Shown here piece by piece: positions 52,785-62,578 of a stretch of 64,000 bases of DNA. Position 1 is the first letter of the stretch, and each line of letters opens with the position of its first letter. Below the pieces are notes generated by a model. It did no database searches, had not been told where the DNA came from, and was given only the letters and a program-made list of their open reading frames with translations. Location: positions 3,782,001 through 3,846,000 of the forward strand of contig NZ_JAGIOP010000002.1 of assembly GCF_017876775.1 (NCBI RefSeq), given 5' to 3'. Both the position numbers and the translations under genes were made by a program. Source of the stretch: Mycolicibacterium lutetiense. GTDB lineage: Bacteria; Actinomycetota; Actinomycetes; Mycobacteriales; Mycobacteriaceae.

Positions 52785-55700
52785 TTATTTCTGCGTGGCG
52801 GTGTCAGCTACTGGGGTCCGCGTTGCTTTGGTGGGCCACCAACTGGCTTCGCGTAGGAGTGTGGCGATCGCGGGCACGGTGAGGGTGCGCACGAGGAAGG
52901 TGTCGAGCAGCAGTCCGAAGCCGATGATGAGGCCGGCTTGGATCATGATTGCGACTGAGCCGACCATGAGGCCGAACATGCTGGCGGCGAATATCAGACC
53001 AGCTGAGGTGATGACGGCTCCGGTGTTTGCCACGGTGCGCAGGACGCCGACGCGGATGTTGGTCCCGGATTCTTCGCGGAGCCGTGAGACGAGCAGCATG
53101 TTGTAGTCGGCGCCGACGGCGACGAGGATGATGAATGCCAGTAATGGTACGGGCCAAGCGATTTCGTAGCCCAGTCCCCATTGGAATACCACAACGCCGA
53201 TGCCGAGCGAGGCGAGGTAGTTGAGCACGACGGTGCCTAAGAGGTAGAGCGGTGCCAGGAGTGCGCGCAGCAGTAGGACCAGGATGACGCCGACGATGAT
53301 TATGGTGGCGACGGCCAGTTGTGCGAAGTCGGCCCATAGGAATCGTTGGATATCGGAGTTGACGGCGGGGAAGCCGGCGACGGATACGGTGGCGTCGGCG
53401 AGCGACGTGTTGGGTCGTGCGGTGTTGGCGGTGTCGGTGATGCGGCTGGCGAGCTCCATGGCTTCGACGCTGTAAGGGTCGTGGCTGCTTTCGATCATGA
53501 ACCGCGCGGTCTTGCCGTCCGGTGAGAGGAATTGCTTGGCAACATCGGTGAATTGCCGGTTCTCGAATGCATTAGCGGGCAAGTAGAAACCGCTCGAGGA
53601 GTCGGAGTCCGCCGCTGCGCGTGAGGAATTCTGTAGTTGGGTGGCGATCTGGCTCATACCGGACAGCATTTCGATGTTGCTGTCGGCGAGGGTGCGGACA
53701 CCGGTCGCGAGTGCTTGAGCGCCGGAGGCGAGCTGTCCGATTCCCTCCTGCAATCGGCGGAGATTGGTGGCTAGGTCGGCGGGGTCACCGAGGGCTCCGA
53801 ATGCCTTGTCCAGCGAGGCGACTGCGTTCTGGACGTTGGAGAGGGTGCCACCAACGGTGGCATTGGTCGCGGGATCGTAGCGGTCCCCGAGGTCGGCGAT
53901 CTGGTCGAAGAATCCGCTGTCGCGCAGGCTGACCAAAATCTTCACCTGGTCACGAATTTGGGCGCACTGCGGGGTGGCGGCACACCACGGTGAGGTGTTG
54001 AGCGCGCCCACGAGTGGATCGAGCTGGGTGATCGCGTTCTGCGCCTGGTTGGCCAGCGGTCGCAGTCCTGGGCCGGATTGGATGGCTTGGTCGACGGCGG
54101 GGGCGGTGGCGGAAAGTTGTTGCAGCAGTGGGCGGAACTGGTTGACCTGAGTTCCCGCGGATTGAGCTTGGGTGAGGATTCCGGCCAGTGGCGCGAGGGC
54201 GGTGCGCACCGTGCCATCGAGTTGGGCGAGGCCGTCGGCGAGCTGGTCGGCGCCGCCGGTGAGTTTGGCGAGGTCGTCCTTGCGTGAGTTGCCCTCGGCG
54301 ACCGCGCCGGCCATTTTCTCGCCGATCTGGCCGTTCTGCCAGGCCAGTTCTGCTTGGTCGAGGCGCTCCCCGGTGGGGCGGGTGACTCCGGACACCCTGG
54401 TGACGCCGGGGATCTGGGAGACGCGAGAGGCCATCTCGTCGAGATCGGCCAGCCCCCTCCCGGTCCGCATGTCGGTCGGGTTCTCTACGACGAGGAACTC
54501 GCTGATGACGACGTCCTTGCGGAAGTGGCGGTCCAGAAGTTGGTAGCCCTGGTTGCTGGCCGTGGTGTCTGGTTGTCCCTTGCGGTCGTCGTAGCTGATT
54601 TTGATGGTCGCAGCGGCTGCCGACAGGGCGAGCAGGATGGCCAGGCTGACGATCAGCAGTGGCACCGGACGGCGGACCACGGCGACGGCGACGCTGTTCC
54701 AGTAGCGGCGGGTGCGATCGGATTTGGGTTCACCGATGCCGCGTTTGGCGGCTAGCGACAGCACGGGTGGCAGCAGGGTGACGGTCGCCAGAAATCCGAA
54801 CAGCACGGCGATGGCACACGCGGGGCCCAGGGCGGCGAAGACGCTGAGCCGCGCGAAGACCATGGCCAAGAACGCGAGTGCCACGGTGGCGGCGGACGCC
54901 AGGATGACGCGCCCGATGCTGGCGGTGGCGTGGATGATCGCCTGATCGGCGGGTACTTGGGCGCGGCGCTGCTCGTGGTACCGGCTGATCAGAAAAACTG
55001 TGTAATCAGTTCCGGCGCCGAGCAGGATCGCCGTCATGAATGCGACGGTGAACTGGGAGACCGGCATGCCCATCTCGCCGAGGGCGGATAGCACGCCGCG
55101 CCCAACCGCCAGGCTCAACCCGATTACCAGCAGTGGCAACAGCGCGGTGAACACTGACCGGTAGACGATCAGCAAGATCAGGGCGATCACGCCGGCGGTA
55201 GCGATCGAGATCAACAGCAGGTCGTGCTCGGCGGAGGCGATCATGTCGCTGAAGGTCGCCGGTGGTCCCGTCACTTGGACGGTCGTGGTCGATCCGGTGA
55301 ACACCTCCGCGGCGATGTCGCGCACCGCGTTCAAGGATTCGGCTGCCGTGGGGTCTCCGAGGGTGCCGGTGACACCGACGGGCAGATACCAGGCTTTGCG
55401 GTCGGCGCTGACTGCCTGAGCTTCGGTAATCGGATCGGCCAGCAGGTCCTGCACCAGCAGGACGTGGTCGCCCTCGGCCTGCAACCGGCGCACGAGTTCG
55501 CCGTAGCGCTGCCGTGCAGTTGGAGTCAAGCCAGTGGGGTCTTCCATGGCGACGAACACCATGGTTTTCGAGCCTTCTTCGCCGAACGCGGCGCTCATGC
55601 GGTCAACCGTCTGCAAGGACGGGGCGTCGCGAGGAATGAGGTCCACCGACTGTTGGCGCACCACGGTTTCCAGCTGTGGGAACAGCAGCGCGAGAACCAC

Positions 55701-55871
55701 CGCGGCGCCTAGCCATACCCCGATGACGAGCGCTTTGTGTCGGAGGGTGAACCGGGCCAGGGTCGCCAACCGTTCGCTGTACTCGCGAGTGTCGGCCGGG
55801 TCGGTGGATCCGTTGGCGCGCCGACCAGGCCGCTTGGCCTGGCTTGGGGCATCTGCACTGCCGTCGGTCAC
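52785..55871 (-). CDS. MMPL-family RND transporter
   Basis: A 1028-aa proton-driven exporter of the MmpL/MMPL type. Two repeats each have one leading helix, a large extracytoplasmic domain and five more helices. The proton-relay Asp-Tyr pairs are present: GAGTDYTVFLISRYHE in repeat 1 and AVGADYNMLLVSRLREE in repeat 2. The second periplasmic loop is long and helical (AVAEGNSRKDDLAKLTGGADQLADGLAQL and following), as in MmpL-like proteins with a coiled region. GTG start. The likely substrate is a lipid or drug. It is divergent from a TetR gene. Confidence 0.93.
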   Translation of the reverse strand: MTDGSADAPSQAKRPGRRANGSTDPADTREYSERLATLARFTLRHKALVIGVWLGAAVVLALLFPQLETVVRQQSVDLIPRDAPSLQTVDRMSAAFGEEGSKTMVFVAMEDPTGLTPTARQRYGELVRRLQAEGDHVLLVQDLLADPITEAQAVSADRKAWYLPVGVTGTLGDPTAAESLNAVRDIAAEVFTGSTTTVQVTGPPATFSDMIASAEHDLLLISIATAGVIALILLIVYRSVFTALLPLLVIGLSLAVGRGVLSALGEMGMPVSQFTVAFMTAILLGAGTDYTVFLISRYHEQRRAQVPADQAIIHATASIGRVILASAATVALAFLAMVFARLSVFAALGPACAIAVLFGFLATVTLLPPVLSLAAKRGIGEPKSDRTRRYWNSVAVAVVRRPVPLLIVSLAILLALSAAAATIKISYDDRKGQPDTTASNQGYQLLDRHFRKDVVISEFLVVENPTDMRTGRGLADLDEMASRVSQIPGVTRVSGVTRPTGERLDQAELAWQNGQIGEKMAGAVAEGNSRKDDLAKLTGGADQLADGLAQLDGTVRTALAPLAGILTQAQSAGTQVNQFRPLLQQLSATAPAVDQAIQSGPGLRPLANQAQNAITQLDPLVGALNTSPWCAATPQCAQIRDQVKILVSLRDSGFFDQIADLGDRYDPATNATVGGTLSNVQNAVASLDKAFGALGDPADLATNLRRLQEGIGQLASGAQALATGVRTLADSNIEMLSGMSQIATQLQNSSRAAADSDSSSGFYLPANAFENRQFTDVAKQFLSPDGKTARFMIESSHDPYSVEAMELASRITDTANTARPNTSLADATVSVAGFPAVNSDIQRFLWADFAQLAVATIIIVGVILVLLLRALLAPLYLLGTVVLNYLASLGIGVVVFQWGLGYEIAWPVPLLAFIILVAVGADYNMLLVSRLREESGTNIRVGVLRTVANTGAVITSAGLIFAASMFGLMVGSVAIMIQAGLIIGFGLLLDTFLVRTLTVPAIATLLREASWWPTKATRTPVADTATQK

Positions 55872-55883
55872 TTGGCCTCCACT

Positions 55884-55915
55884 GGTAGCGATACTGCCGG
55901 TATCGGTACGCTACC
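55884..55915 (-). promoter_or_regulatory. imperfect palindrome upstream of the MMPL gene
   Basis: GGTAGCG (55884-55890) ... CGCTACC (55909-55915) enclose ATACTGCCGGTATCG. It lies 12 bp before the MMPL start and is a candidate TetR site. The remaining bases to 56244 contain no gene I can support; a 68-codon minus-strand frame (55982-56188) lacks evidence. Confidence 0.45.
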
Positions 55916-56244
55916 GCACGTAGTGCAAGTGGTGACGGCGACCGGTGGGGGCCTCGCTCAAGAGCGTCATGAGTCGACTCCCTACGGGATTGCGGCGGGC
56001 CAGTCGGCCGCGAATACCTGCACGGCGTGCAGGGCGCCTCCTACCGCCACCGTCGCCAGTGCCGCACGATCACTGCTGGGGGCGGGAATGACGACAGCCG
56101 CTGCCACGTCTCTGAGAACTCGAAGTTTGAGCGTTCTGATCGTCAATCGCTGCCCTCCGCGGAGTCCTATGGTGGCACGCGCCCCCATTGGGGGCGGATG
56201 CTACCAAAGTGTTGCGACCTACTGTGGCTTGCCAAGATGGACAT

Positions 56245-56886
56245 GTGCGGACGCGGTCGAAGAGATGGGGCGGGCGTACCGGTGCTGAACGCCGGGCGGA
56301 GCGCCGTCAGCGCCTCATTGATGCCGCGACGGAAATCTGGAGTGAAAGCGGTTGGGCAGCAGTCACGATGAGAGGAGTGTGCGCCAAAACCGGCCTGAAC
56401 GACCGTTACTTCTACGAAGACTTCAAGACCCGCGACGAGTTACTTGTCGCTGCATGGGACGGCGTGCGCAACGAGATGCTCGGTGAGGTTTCTGCGACGC
56501 TCGCAGAACGCATCGGGCAGCCGCCGATGGAGACCATCCGCGTGACCATCGCCGCGGTGGTCGACCGGATTGCAGAGGATCCGGGCAGGGCGAAGATTCT
56601 ACTGGCTCAACACGTGGGCAGTTCCCCGCTTCAGGATCGGCGCGCTGTCGCACTGCAGGAGGCGACACACCTGGTGATCGCAGCCAGTGAGCCACACCTG
56701 AGGCCGGAAGCCGATGAAACCGCCCTTCGGATGGACACACTGGTGGCCGTTGGTGGCTTCGTCGAATTGATCACCGCATGGCATGCAGGTTTGCTTGACG
56801 TCATCCAGGGGGAGATCGTGGAGCACACGAGTCGGCTTGCCGAGACGCTCGCCGAACGTTATTTGGTCGACGACGCTGGCCTCTAA
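56245..56886 (+). CDS. TetR-family regulator, divergent from MMPL
   Basis: A 213-aa regulator. HTH segment RQRLIDAATEIWSESGWAAVTMRGVCAKTGLNDRYFYEDFKTRDELL (core GLNDRYFYEDF). The C-terminal ligand domain contains RAKILLAQHVGSSPLQDRR. GTG start at 56245; a longer frame to 56188 is less likely. Its divergence from the transporter gene suggests it represses that gene. Confidence 0.88.
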   Translation: MRTRSKRWGGRTGAERRAERRQRLIDAATEIWSESGWAAVTMRGVCAKTGLNDRYFYEDFKTRDELLVAAWDGVRNEMLGEVSATLAERIGQPPMETIRVTIAAVVDRIAEDPGRAKILLAQHVGSSPLQDRRAVALQEATHLVIAASEPHLRPEADETALRMDTLVAVGGFVELITAWHAGLLDVIQGEIVEHTSRLAETLAERYLVDDAGL

Positions 56887-56977
56887 TGTTGTACAGCGGC
56901 GTTCATGTGTTCAGTCCGGAATGAAGCAAGCGGAGGCACCTCGACATTCGCGAAGCGCGGCCGGGAGGCGCCAGAAG

Positions 56978-57646
56978 CTAACTCTGAGGTTTGGCTTTGG
57001 TCGTGGCCGACTCGACTGCGTTCTGCAGCAGCACATAGCTGCCGAGGCTGCCCAGGAAACCTGCGCAGTGCTGAACGAGTTCATCGGTGGTGAACTCGAG
57101 TTCTCCGTCGAGCCAGCGGCGCAAGACTTCGAATAACCCACCCACACCCAATGTCGAGGCCAAATGGGCAACGCCCACTGCGGAGTCGGCGATGTCAAGG
57201 TGAAGTCTGGCCTCACGCAATACGAGGTCGGTGAAACCGGTCATCATGTCGCTGCGTAACTCCCGAAGCAGCGGCTCCGTTGCAGATTCCACGAACAAGA
57301 TCCGACCCAGTCGAGGATCATTGTTGATCATGCTGACCAGCCCGCGGATCGGCGCGTACGCGAGCACCTCGGGTGGGGCGCCGGCATCGGGGATCGCGTC
57401 AACTATCACCTCCTGGAAGGTTGCGTAGAGCTGCTGGTAGACAGCTCGCAAGAGGGCGTCTCTGTCAGGGAAATGCTGATAGAAGTAGCGTGACGTCACG
57501 CCGGACTCAGCGCATACGGCAGTCACCGTGGCGGCGGCAACGCCGTGCGTGCCGATCAACTCCATCGCGGCCTCGATGAGACGCGTGCGCCTGTTCCGGT
57601 GACGCTCCTCGGCGGACATCCCGCTGTACACCCGCACCGATCGCAC
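56978..57646 (-). CDS. TetR-family regulator of the adjacent hydrolase gene
   Basis: A 222-aa regulator. HTH region RRTRLIEAAMELIGTHGVAAATVTAVCAESGVTSRYFYQHFPDRDALL (core GVTSRYFYQHF). The ligand domain ends LEFTTDELVQHCAGFLGSLGSYVLL. GTG start, with an internal ATG at residue 10. The gene is divergent from a metal-dependent hydrolase gene, and a perfect 7-8-7 palindrome lies between them. The hydrolase gene is the likely target. Confidence 0.9.
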   Translation of the reverse strand: MRSVRVYSGMSAEERHRNRRTRLIEAAMELIGTHGVAAATVTAVCAESGVTSRYFYQHFPDRDALLRAVYQQLYATFQEVIVDAIPDAGAPPEVLAYAPIRGLVSMINNDPRLGRILFVESATEPLLRELRSDMMTGFTDLVLREARLHLDIADSAVGVAHLASTLGVGGLFEVLRRWLDGELEFTTDELVQHCAGFLGSLGSYVLLQNAVESATTKAKPQS

Positions 57647-57668
57647 AACGCATAGCTTGCCATCTAAT

Positions 57669-57690
57669 TCTGACTAGGCGTAAAGTCAGA
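57669..57690. promoter_or_regulatory. TetR operator between regulator and hydrolase
   Basis: TCTGACT (57669-57675), 8-bp spacer, AGTCAGA (57684-57690). Perfect symmetry, 22 bp, in the 75-bp divergent promoter region. Confidence 0.7.
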
Positions 57691-57721
57691 TCATCAGTGC
57701 CCATGACAACAGGAGAACAAC

Positions 57722-58591
57722 ATGAGCGACGATTCGTCCACACGGCCCACCACGCGGGTCGTCCCGAAGCCCCGCCGTGTCCGATTCGACATGCCTGCTG
57801 GGACCAGCCGGCAGCACTTCGTCGAGGGCGACTTGGTGATGAGCCACTTTGTGTCCACCTTGTCGGCCACGTTCCCCGAAGGCGAAGACTTCTTCATCCG
57901 GTCTGTCCGCGAGTACCGGGACCACATCAGCGACGCTGACCTCAAGGAGGCGGTTAAGGGATTCATCGCACAAGAGGCCACCCACCGACACCAGCATCGG
58001 CTGCTCAACGATCGGCTCCAAGCGATGGGCTATCCCACCGCTGGGATCGATCGGCACACCAAAAAGTTGGTGGACCGCCTTGAAAAGCGATTCTCTCCCA
58101 AGATGCGCCTGGCCGTCACGGCAGCCCTCGAGCACTACACCGCGACGTTCGCCGAGATCATTCTCACCAGCGATGAAGCTCAAGAACTGATCGGCTACAC
58201 CGAAGTGCGGCCGATTCTGCTGTGGCACGCACTGGAAGAGTGCGAGCACAAGGCCGTCGCTTTCGATGTCTACGAGACGGTCGGCGGAAGCGAACGCACC
58301 AGGGTCTGGGGTATGCGGATCGCCAGTCTCCTATTGTTCACCGAGTTGGTCATCCAGACCACCCGCTCTCTGGCCGGCGATCGTGCCGCCTACAACCCGG
58401 TGCGGTTGCTGCGCAGCCTTCGAGCCTTCCGTCATAACCCGCTGTTCAGCCGAGCAGCGATTGAGCGCTTCCGTTCCTACACCCACGCCGGGTTCCATCC
58501 CGACGACTGGGATAGCGCAGAAATCCTCGAACGTTGGACCAAGGAACTCTTCGACGCCGATGGCGGCCAACAGCTACGGAGTAACGTGTAG
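57722..58591 (+). CDS. metal-dependent hydrolase (PF10118-type)
   Basis: A 289-aa protein of a ferritin-like, putative metal-dependent hydrolase family common in mycobacteria and proteobacteria. It has four long helices with metal-ligand motifs: FIAQEATHRHQHRLLN (ExxH), EHYTATFAEIIL and WHALEECEHKAVAFDVY (ExxxH). The N-terminus RVRFDMPAGTSRQHFVEGDL is typical. The reaction is unproved. ATG start follows an AGGAGAACAAC ribosome-binding site. It is controlled by the adjacent TetR, as the operator suggests. Confidence 0.88.
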   Translation: MSDDSSTRPTTRVVPKPRRVRFDMPAGTSRQHFVEGDLVMSHFVSTLSATFPEGEDFFIRSVREYRDHISDADLKEAVKGFIAQEATHRHQHRLLNDRLQAMGYPTAGIDRHTKKLVDRLEKRFSPKMRLAVTAALEHYTATFAEIILTSDEAQELIGYTEVRPILLWHALEECEHKAVAFDVYETVGGSERTRVWGMRIASLLLFTELVIQTTRSLAGDRAAYNPVRLLRSLRAFRHNPLFSRAAIERFRSYTHAGFHPDDWDSAEILERWTKELFDADGGQQLRSNV

Positions 58592-58862
58592 GTCGACAAG
58601 TACTTTTGTGGTGAAAGCCGCCATATGGAACGACCTCTTCACGAAGAAGTGCGTTGCGCCGTGGCCGCATCGCGCGTTCAGGCATTCCGCTGATGCGGGC
58701 GGAAGGGCCATTACCGCCGTCCCGTCAGCGTCCGAAGACGTCCCGGCAAATCTGCACACAAGTTGGCGCCGTGTCAGCGAGCGCGCATGTCTTGTACGAA
58801 CTGCTGTCCGGAGTTGCGATGCCGTTCGCGTCGGTGACGAGTCCGGTGCCGGCAGCGACGGG

Positions 58863-59318
58863 TTGGGGCATGAGCACCGCCCTAGTACTTCGCATGGCGA
58901 ACGTGCCGATAAGCGTCACGAGGCTGTCCTCGGTGTTGTGAACGGCCTGTTCCTGACGACCGTGTTGGCTCACTTCATACACTGGCCGAAGCGCTGGAGA
59001 TTTGGTGTGCCAAGCCTGTCCGAGTGCGAAGGACTATGCGGCCCACTCCTGTTGCCTTACAACGGTATTCTCTACATTTCGGGAATCAGTACTGTAGCCG
59101 GTTTGCTGGAGAATGGTCGCCGAGGTGCGGTCCGTGGCGCGATCGTCCCGCTGGTGGGTGTTCCAGTTCTCCTTCGACTGCAGCGGATGGAATTCCGTCG
59201 GCTGAGTCTTCAGGCCCGGCGCAATCCTCGGTGGTGGAATCGCCGTCTGCAGATGCAACCGCCCGACCGTTCGACATCGTCAGATCCTGACCAACAGGTG
59301 CTAGGGGCAGAGTCATAG
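58863..59318 (+). CDS. hypothetical membrane protein, start uncertain
   Basis: The frame holds HEAVLGVVNGLFLTTVLAHFIHWPKRW, a membrane segment, then LCGPLLLPYNGILYISGISTVAGLLENGRRGAVRGAIVPLVGVPVLLRL with further hydrophobic stretches and a basic tail. It looks like a real 3-helix protein of mycobacteria, but I cannot name it. No ATG is in frame; TTG 58863 (151 aa) and GTG 58938 (126 aa) are possible. The 270 bases before it (58592-58862) hold nothing I can support, so it may be 5'-truncated. Confidence 0.45.
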   Translation: MGHEHRPSTSHGERADKRHEAVLGVVNGLFLTTVLAHFIHWPKRWRFGVPSLSECEGLCGPLLLPYNGILYISGISTVAGLLENGRRGAVRGAIVPLVGVPVLLRLQRMEFRRLSLQARRNPRWWNRRLQMQPPDRSTSSDPDQQVLGAES

Positions 59319-59349
59319 CACGGAGTCGACATGGCGAGCCGATCACCCT

Positions 59350-59924
59350 TCAGCCAACGGAGGGTCGAACTCCGTCAGGGGGCCATGCTTCGAGGCCATC
59401 TTCTAGCGGCACGTGCAAGGACCGCAGCAGCGCTGAGAACAATCTCCAATTCCCGATCGCGGCGACGAGTTCGACGAGGACGGCCGGGTCCCCGTGCAAC
59501 GCACGCTGACACTCAGTCCAGGTCTCATCCGAGATGGTACCGTCACGCAACGTGTCGTCCGTCGCCGCCAGTACCGCCCGCTCGGCTTCGCCGAAGTGGC
59601 CGGCGTTCTGCCAGTCGCGCACCGCCAGCAGGTCGCGCTCGGGCACATCGAGCAAGCGGGCAACCCTCCAGTGTTGCGTCCATTCATAGACCGAACCAGT
59701 GACCCAGCCGATTCGCATGATGATCAGCTCCCGCAGACGCGCATCCAGCGCGCCTTTCCACAGCAACGCTTCCAGCATTCCATGCAATGCAATGGCCACA
59801 GGGGGCTGATGAAGCGCGATCCTGAAACAGACAGTTCAGTCATGGCGTCCGGAATCCCACATTGACCGGCGCGCTCGCGGGCATCTGTCAGGGCAAGCAT
59901 GTCAACCCGGCTTCGGCTGCTCAC
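59350..59924 (-). pseudogene. carboxymuconolactone decarboxylase-family gene with a frameshift
   Basis: An N-terminal part (MLALTDARERAGQCGIPDAM, from 59924) lies in one frame. The main part (RIALHQPPVAIALHGMLEAL ... LRELIIMRIGWVTGSVYEWTQHWRVA) lies in another. One base missing in the run near 59825 joins them: with one T added the sequence reads MTELSVFRIALHQPP. The core has the AhpD/CMD motif region ELIIMRIG...YEW. A shorter start (GTG 59799) could make a 149-aa product. Belongs to the operon after the broken alcohol dehydrogenase. Confidence 0.75.
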
Positions 59925-59959
59925 GGTGCTTCCTTTCGGTAGGGCGCCACTTGGCGCTG

Positions 59960-61056
59960 TTAGGCGATCGGCACAAAGACGTTGTGCAGAGCGGGAATCC
60001 GCTCCGACTCGGCGCCGGCCAGGACGTCGAGCAACTGCGGCAGGCCCGCGAAACCCGCGACGTCGCGGGACAACTCACTAAAGGGCCACCGCCCCGAGAC
60101 CAAAAGCTCGATGGCGCTGCGGTAGGCGGGGTAGTCGACGCCCAACGAACCGAAGACGCGTAGTTCTTTGAAGACGAGTAGGTCTGGCTCGAAGCCCGGC
60201 GCTCCCCCGCCGCCGCGGGTGCCGGCGACCACCACGCGCCCGCCGAGCTGCGCAAGTGCGATGGCGTCCGCGAACGCGCCCGGCGCCTTCGCGGTGACGT
60301 CGACGACGACGTCTGCGAGCCGGCCGGTTGCTCGTTGCAGGGCCTGCACGGGGTCGTCTTAAGTGACGTCGATGGTCAGGTCCACGCCGAACTTGCGGGC
60401 TGCGGCCAACCGAGGCAGGTCCCGAGGGCCGAGCCCGGTCATCGCGACGAACGCCCCTTCGGCCTCCTTGGCCGCTATGGCGGCGCAGATCCCACGGATG
60501 CCTGGCCCGAGGATCGCGACGACGTCGCCAGGCCGCGTCTCCGGCACCATGGCCGCCCATTTGATCCCCGCGCCAAGTGGGTTGAACAACGTAGCGACGA
60601 TTGGGTCAAGTCCGTCCGGGACGGGCAAGAGCATGGAATCGAACGGCAGATGGAGGTGGGTTGCGTAGCCGCCCCACAGGCCAGGAGCGATGTCTACATC
60701 GACAAGCCGAACATTGTGGCCAGTCCGTTGCGCGAGCACCTGCGATACTCGCCGCGCCGGCACTCGTGACACTCCCGGCATGATCGGAAGACCTCGACGG
60801 CGACTCGCTGACCCGCCGACAGGCCCCAACGTGCGCGTGCAGCGTCGCCGACTTCCTCGAGGATGCCGACGATTTCGTGTCCGGGGATGAAGGGGAAGCC
60901 CACCGGCAGGTGTCCGCTGAACTGTTCGTGGTCAGTCCCGCAGAGCCCGCATGCCTCTATCCGGAGGAGCCAGGACTCGTCATCGACGCGCAGCACCGGA
61001 AGAGTGCGCCGCTCAAGGTTGCGGGGCCCCGTCAGCGCAAGCGCGTCGGCGTTCAC
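59960..61056 (-). pseudogene. zinc-type alcohol dehydrogenase, broken twice
   Basis: The whole family is recognisable (about 365 codons). The N-terminus has ACGLCGTDHEQFSGHL, FIPGHEIVG and structural zinc cysteines CRECHECRRGEYRRC. After about 60,705 the frame shifts to LVDVDIAPGLWGGYATHLHLP. The NAD-binding loop is AILGPGIRGICAA. Then an in-frame TAA (60359-60361) interrupts FGVDLTIDVT before DDPVQALQRATG, and the C-terminus ends VFVPIA. A frameshift plus a nonsense codon make it a pseudogene. Its start overlaps the thiolase gene by 4 bp. Confidence 0.85.
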
Positions 61057-62546
61057 AACAGTTCGAACTCGACGTGCCCGTCCGCGTGGCGCACGCTGAC
61101 CTGCTGACCAACGAACATCTCTTCTGACATTGCCATCGCCACCTGGGCGTCGTCGTTGCGTGCCACGACCCGGCGGCCGTCGCTCAAGCGCGCGAAAACC
61201 GGCACCCAGGACGGCCCCTGGTCGCGGTCGTGCACCACCGTGTAGCCGTCTATCGTCGCCTGACCCGATGCGTCGGCGGGCGGCGCGACCTCAAGTGCGG
61301 TGGCATCAATCGCGGACTGTGCCTGGACCATGTCCGGTGTCTGCCATCCGGTTGGCGGTGGCGTCGCCGACCACAAACCCAGCGAGTGCTTGGTGATGTA
61401 CCAGCCGAGCCCGGACACGAGTCCGACGCCGCCAGGTTCGCTTCGGCAGCGTCGCACCATCTCCACGATCGAATGGCTGACGTAGTTGTTACCCGGTCCG
61501 CCGTGGTAGGGCAATCCGCCGGTCACCGTGAACCCGCGGGCATCCGCCGGGTCGAGATCGAAGGCGTCGATCGCCGCCTCGACCGCGGAAGGAAAGCACG
61601 AGTAGAAATCGAACCATGTGACGTCGTCGACGTGAAGTCCGCTGGCAGCCAGCACTGCCTCGCCGGCGGCCCTTATCCCCGCGGAACGACCCAGCTCCGG
61701 CCGCTGCACCGGAAAGTAGACGTCATTGCAGGTGGCCGACGTCCACGGGAAGACCCAACGATGCCGAGGCACTCCGAGTTCCTCGGCGGTTTCGGCAGCC
61801 AAGATGACGAAGGCGGCCGCCATGTCGACGGCGATGATGCTGTTGAGCAGCTTCGGGTACGGCTCACCCACCATCCGGTTGTCCGGGGAGACCGCGCTGA
61901 GCTCATCGGCACTACGGGCACGGGGAAACCAGGCCTGTTCGGAATGTCTTGACGCTTCGAGCGTGAACGGAGCCATCAGGTTCCCCAGCCAGCGGCGCTG
62001 CTCGTCGAATGTACGGCCGGCTCGAGCCGCAATCGCCGACTCGAAAATCGGGTACACCTCATGCGGCCAATGTAGCCCGGCGCGCATCTCGGCTGGGCTC
62101 AGTCCCGGGCGTGTGTCGCCCAGTGATTCGTCTTGTGCGGCAACGGATTTCGGCTCCATGAGCGCGCCACCCGATGTGACCTTGCGCGCTGACGCACCGC
62201 TCTCCGCTCCGACTACCAGCACGGCGTCGCTGACGCCGCGCCAAATACGCCGGCCCAGTTCCTCGACAAGGTACTGGGGCGTATTTCCGCCGACCGGACA
62301 ACTGATGCGATGGTTCGGTGCGAGCCCAGCCGCTTCGGCGATCCTCGACGCGGGATTGTCGCGCGAAGTCAGCAAAATCCCCGGCGTCGCCACTGTATCG
62401 ATCCGATGTCCGATCGTGGCCGACGCATCCTGGAGTGCTCGGCGCGCGGCCTCGGCAGCCAGATCGATGGGGTCTACGACGCCTTCGCCGCGATGTGTGA
62501 GTTCACCGACGCCGACGACAACCGGGGTGCGCGGTGGGATGGCCAA
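61053..62546 (-). CDS. thiolase-superfamily protein with C-terminal OB-fold
   Basis: A 497-aa protein of the acetyl-CoA acetyltransferase-like / lipid-transfer thiolase group. It opens TPVVVGVGELTHRGEGVVDPIDLAAEAARRAL, and has a Cys in HRISCPVGGNTPQYLVEEL near the expected nucleophile position. FDFYSCFPSAVEAA, GGLPYHGGPGNNYVSHSIVEMV and GWYITKHSLGLWS follow. The last 90 residues (GYTVVHDRDQGPSWVPVFARLSDGRRVVAR) form an OB-like domain. Likely acts in CoA-ester (steroid or lipid) degradation. First gene of the operon with the broken dehydrogenase. Confidence 0.85.
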   Translation of the reverse strand: MAIPPRTPVVVGVGELTHRGEGVVDPIDLAAEAARRALQDASATIGHRIDTVATPGILLTSRDNPASRIAEAAGLAPNHRISCPVGGNTPQYLVEELGRRIWRGVSDAVLVVGAESGASARKVTSGGALMEPKSVAAQDESLGDTRPGLSPAEMRAGLHWPHEVYPIFESAIAARAGRTFDEQRRWLGNLMAPFTLEASRHSEQAWFPRARSADELSAVSPDNRMVGEPYPKLLNSIIAVDMAAAFVILAAETAEELGVPRHRWVFPWTSATCNDVYFPVQRPELGRSAGIRAAGEAVLAASGLHVDDVTWFDFYSCFPSAVEAAIDAFDLDPADARGFTVTGGLPYHGGPGNNYVSHSIVEMVRRCRSEPGGVGLVSGLGWYITKHSLGLWSATPPPTGWQTPDMVQAQSAIDATALEVAPPADASGQATIDGYTVVHDRDQGPSWVPVFARLSDGRRVVARNDDAQVAMAMSEEMFVGQQVSVRHADGHVEFELL

Positions 62547-62578
62547 CGGTCAGGTCACGTTCACCGTTGAGGTCTTCT

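Noticed and set aside
55982..56188. 68-codon minus-strand frame between the MMPL and TetR genes
   Set aside because: No start signal, family or conservation evidence visible.
58266..58862. Plus-strand frame continuing from inside the hydrolase gene to 59318
   Set aside because: The first part is out of frame with the hydrolase and Arg/Ser-rich; only the hydrophobic 3' portion looks like real protein.
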